From Psychrobacter sp. (GTDB lineage Bacteria; Pseudomonadota; Gammaproteobacteria; Pseudomonadales; Moraxellaceae): DNA of 34,949 nt. Every line of letters begins with the position of its first letter. The first letter of the stretch is position 1. Below are positions 32,667-34,949 of the stretch, one piece after another. Made by a program: the position numbers and the translations under genes. Where the stretch lies: assembly GCF_018260395.1 (NCBI RefSeq), contig NZ_JAGLBC010000002.1, positions 22,564 to 57,512 on the forward strand, given 5' to 3'. A model generated the notes under the pieces. That model was not told the DNA's origin, ran no database searches, and worked only from the letters and a program-made list of their open reading frames with translations.

Positions 32667-33833
32667 ATGAGTATCATACCCCAGACCCATAAATCACAAG
32701 TTAACTCCCAAGACATCTGTCCTACTACCGTCAACACAAAGATTGGTGCTTTTAACTTGGATGACATTAGCATATTGCATGCTGACTTAATTGACTACAA
32801 TTCCATGCATTTGGCTTGTCAGGCGGATAGACTCATTGTTCTCAAAGATGAATCTGAGATTGAGCCTGCGGTGGCCGAACTTAATCAACTTGATGTGCCG
32901 ATTTTTGTATTATCAGGTGGCAGTAACGTTATTTTGCCAAAAACCATTAATGCTGGCGTGTTACATCCAAATTATAAAGGCATTGAAATTCTTTTTGAAG
33001 ATAAAGATAGCGTTATCATTGAAGTCATGGGCGGTGAAAACTGGCATGAGTTGGTGGTTTTTACTGTCAATCAAGGTTGGTATGGTTTAGAAAACTTAGC
33101 GTTAATACCTGGTCTTGTAGGTGCTTCACCTGTACAAAACATTGGCGCTTATGGTGTGCAATTAGAAGACTGCATGACCCATTTAAAAGCTTTTCATCTA
33201 CCTACCCAAACATGGCATAAGTTTGATAAAACAGAATGTCAGTTTAGATATCGAGACAGTAAATTTAAGCAAGAAGCTGGGCAATGGCTCATTACTCGAG
33301 TCGGCTTTAAACTTCATAAAGACGATAGTCAAGTTAATGCCAATTATGGCGATGTTGCGACTCTTGCATTGAGTAAAGCTAAGGCTAATAACCGTAGTGA
33401 AGCATCGCCCGTAGATGTAATGCAGGCTATAATCGAAATACGTCAATCCAAATTACCTGATCCTAAGCTATTGCCAAATTGCGGTAGTTTTTTTAAGAAT
33501 CCTACTATAAACAACGATAAATTTACTAAGTTGAAGTCTCAGTATCCTAACATCGTGGGCTATCCTGTAACTAATGACGAGACCAAAGTTGCTGCTGGTT
33601 GGCTGATTGAGAATGCAGGACTTAAAGGTAAAGGCATTGCTCCTATTCTAACTCATGCCAAACAAGCTTTGGTATTGGTTAATCATACAGATAGCTATAA
33701 TAGTACACCGGCTTCACAACAAGATATTTTGGCTACTCAGCAGCTAATTCAAAAGACGATCCAAGATAAGTTTGGCATAGATTTAGAACGAGAGCCTGTT
33801 TGGGTCAATAACAAGACAAATTATAATAATTGA
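32667..33833 (+). CDS. murB: UDP-N-acetylenolpyruvoylglucosamine reductase
   Basis: MurB is the FAD enzyme that makes UDP-N-acetylmuramate in peptidoglycan synthesis. Motifs are the FAD-binding FVLSGGSNVILP, then ENLALIPGLVGASPVQNIGAYG, the YRDSKFK arginine, the catalytic serine in NCGSFFKNP, and AGWLIENAGLKGK. The form with a YRxSxFK stretch is the type I (E. coli-like) enzyme. The 388 residues exceed the usual ~340: about 25 extra polar residues at the N-terminus and a longer C-terminal part. The Shine-Dalgarno is weak, so a start further in cannot be excluded. The next gene begins 12 bases after the stop. Confidence 0.95.
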   Translation: MSIIPQTHKSQVNSQDICPTTVNTKIGAFNLDDISILHADLIDYNSMHLACQADRLIVLKDESEIEPAVAELNQLDVPIFVLSGGSNVILPKTINAGVLHPNYKGIEILFEDKDSVIIEVMGGENWHELVVFTVNQGWYGLENLALIPGLVGASPVQNIGAYGVQLEDCMTHLKAFHLPTQTWHKFDKTECQFRYRDSKFKQEAGQWLITRVGFKLHKDDSQVNANYGDVATLALSKAKANNRSEASPVDVMQAIIEIRQSKLPDPKLLPNCGSFFKNPTINNDKFTKLKSQYPNIVGYPVTNDETKVAAGWLIENAGLKGKGIAPILTHAKQALVLVNHTDSYNSTPASQQDILATQQLIQKTIQDKFGIDLEREPVWVNNKTNYNN

Positions 33834-33845
33834 TGCATTATTGAT

Positions 33846-34829
33846 ATGATGTCTTTTAACCCACCTTGCTTGGTTTCACATGTAATGAAAAGATCATTTA
33901 TACCTATTGCAAACTTAGTGATAAGAGCCTCTTTGGTATCTTTATCGCTAGGATTAATTGCAATGGTAGGGTTTTATACCCCTGTTTTTTCAAATGTGGG
34001 TTTATGGCTGTTGAATCATTTGCCTATACCTAAAGTCAATCATCAGCCACCTCCTATTTTGACACCCTCTTCTGAGATTTCTGATAAAACAACAAAATCT
34101 GTGCATCACCCAGGTCATATCTCTTTAGACTTGTCTTTAAATCATCTTCCAACAGCATATGTGGTATTAGGAGGTGGTCTAACCGAAGCAGATACTTACA
34201 ACGACCATTCAGATAACAATAGATCTGATCTTAATGAAAATACTTATCAAATGAAGTCTAGTATCTCAGCTGGTTACAAAGTGGAAAAAAAGACTTCCCA
34301 AAAGCGCAAAGGATCCGCTTCAAACTTACATAAGCCTGAGATTGTACTCAATAAATACAGCCTAATTCGAATGCAGACTGTTATGAAGTATCAACATATC
34401 AATCCTCTCCCAATTGTATTGACGGGTGTCGAGGCAGCTTGGATGAAAGATTGGCTTAACAGTCATGGTGTAGAAAATGTCATTACTGAAAATGCCAGTA
34501 TGAACACCTGTGAAAATGCAAGATTTACCGCCAAGCGGCTGCATCTTCAAGATGTATATCTAATCACTGATGCCTATCATATGACCCGTGCTAGACGTCA
34601 ATTTGCCTTAAATGGCATTCATGCCATTCCTATTCCTGCAGCTTTACCTATGGAAAAAGGATGGTTGGAACCCATTAATAATGCGCAGCATTCTCGGCGT
34701 ACTTTATACGAGTTAGCGGCATATGCTCGTGACGTTTTTGCCCCACAAAACAATTGTCGTCAGGCTAGCGATGTCAGTTTTGAAACCTTACTACGAAGCC
34801 GCAAACCTGGTGAAGTGAAGACTTTTTGA
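33846..34829 (+). CDS. YdcF/SanA/ElyC-like DUF218 protein
   Basis: A membrane segment near residues 20-50 precedes a DUF218 domain. Its pieces are AYVVLGGG (about 100-107), PIVLTGVEAAWMKDWL, ENASMNTCENARFTAKRL and VYLITDAYHMTRARRQF. ElyC and SanA, family members in E. coli, act in envelope integrity and peptidoglycan or undecaprenyl-carrier metabolism. At 327 residues it carries a polar, Asn/Ser/Lys-rich insertion of about 50 residues between VVLGGG and YSLIRMQ. It starts 12 bases after murB and may be co-transcribed with it. No clear ribosome binding site separates the candidate starts (33846, 33849, 33885); the first is kept. The domain call is firm; the function is inferred. Confidence 0.82.
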   Translation: MMSFNPPCLVSHVMKRSFIPIANLVIRASLVSLSLGLIAMVGFYTPVFSNVGLWLLNHLPIPKVNHQPPPILTPSSEISDKTTKSVHHPGHISLDLSLNHLPTAYVVLGGGLTEADTYNDHSDNNRSDLNENTYQMKSSISAGYKVEKKTSQKRKGSASNLHKPEIVLNKYSLIRMQTVMKYQHINPLPIVLTGVEAAWMKDWLNSHGVENVITENASMNTCENARFTAKRLHLQDVYLITDAYHMTRARRQFALNGIHAIPIPAALPMEKGWLEPINNAQHSRRTLYELAAYARDVFAPQNNCRQASDVSFETLLRSRKPGEVKTF

Positions 34830-34949
34830 TTATTTCTATTGCTAAGTGCTTAAATTACATGGGTACAAACTATAAAGGAGTATAATATAGCAACATATAT
34901 CTTTAAGCAGTCAATATGAGCTTTAGTTTTGCCATATTCTCTACTATAC
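34830..34949. other. Window end; possible promoter and start of the next gene
   Basis: TATAAT at 34881-34886 is a perfect -10 box, with only poor -35 candidates upstream (TTACAT at 34855 is 20 bases away). An ATG at 34916 opens a plus-strand frame (MSFSFAIF) that runs to the last base. It is too short to identify and has no clear ribosome binding site. Confidence 0.25.

Noticed and set aside
34916-34949. Partial CDS starting at the right edge
   Set aside because: Only 11 codons are visible, without a clear ribosome binding site; noted under the window-end entry instead of called as a gene.
1-34949. Mobile elements, prophage, CRISPR, toxin-antitoxin or defence system
   Set aside because: Every sizeable ORF is explained by a housekeeping or known family. 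No transposase, integrase, Cas gene, direct-repeat/spacer array or paired small toxin-antitoxin frames were found.

Overview
The window is a stretch of core chromosome from an AT-rich gammaproteobacterium. It most resembles the Moraxellaceae, and Psychrobacter is my best guess from gene content, protein resemblance and gene order. No alignment was run, so the taxon is inference. The supporting features are the order rplM-rpsI-petABC-sspA-sspB, divergent rpiA/ilvA, a FFLEELY-type protein, a two-domain polyphosphate:AMP phosphotransferase, and an LMW-phosphatase/murB pair. I see no prophage, insertion sequence, CRISPR array, tRNA or rRNA. Nearly all of the 29 genes are intact housekeeping genes.

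Layout. 1-1943: a DUF445 membrane protein (-), divergent from mrdA. 1944-4936: mrdA (PBP2) and rsmD. 5079-6130: the ribosomal unit rplM-rpsI, with a recognisable promoter, a structured 5' leader and a strong terminator. 6360-8953: petABC, the cytochrome bc1 complex, ending in a strong terminator. 9039-10399: sspA and sspB. 10466-13035: a TRIC/UPF0126 channel (+) facing recJ (-). 13388-13903: a small DUF697-like protein. 14191-17718: a Pit-type phosphate transporter and polyphosphate:AMP phosphotransferase (both -), a phosphate/polyphosphate pair. 18230-18910: a FFLEELY-type protein. 19045-25027: the ubiquinone genes ubiE, ubiJ and ubiB, with a formamidase unit (fmdA, fmdB) between ubiJ and ubiB. 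25136-27329: alr and argF. 27501-29196: an alpha/beta hydrolase and rpiA (both -). 29544-34829: ilvA, hslR, an LMW protein-tyrosine phosphatase, murB and a YdcF/SanA-like DUF218 protein (all +).

Functional themes are cell-wall synthesis (mrdA, alr, murB, probably the DUF218 protein), respiration and quinone synthesis (petABC, ubiEJB), translation and ribosome care (rplM, rpsI, rsmD, hslR), starvation and proteolysis (sspAB), and phosphate storage (pit, pap).

I did not find a convincing undescribed multi-gene system. The most interesting points are: (1) in-frame tandem minisatellites that lengthen two housekeeping methyltransferases, RsmD and UbiE, within a wider pattern of low-complexity insertions in otherwise conserved enzymes; (2) a terminator-bounded formamidase cassette splitting the ubi cluster; (3) a two-hairpin rplM leader that looks like an r-protein autoregulatory element; (4) short palindromes upstream of ilvA and of the DUF697-like gene that could be operators; (5) two poorly characterised small proteins.
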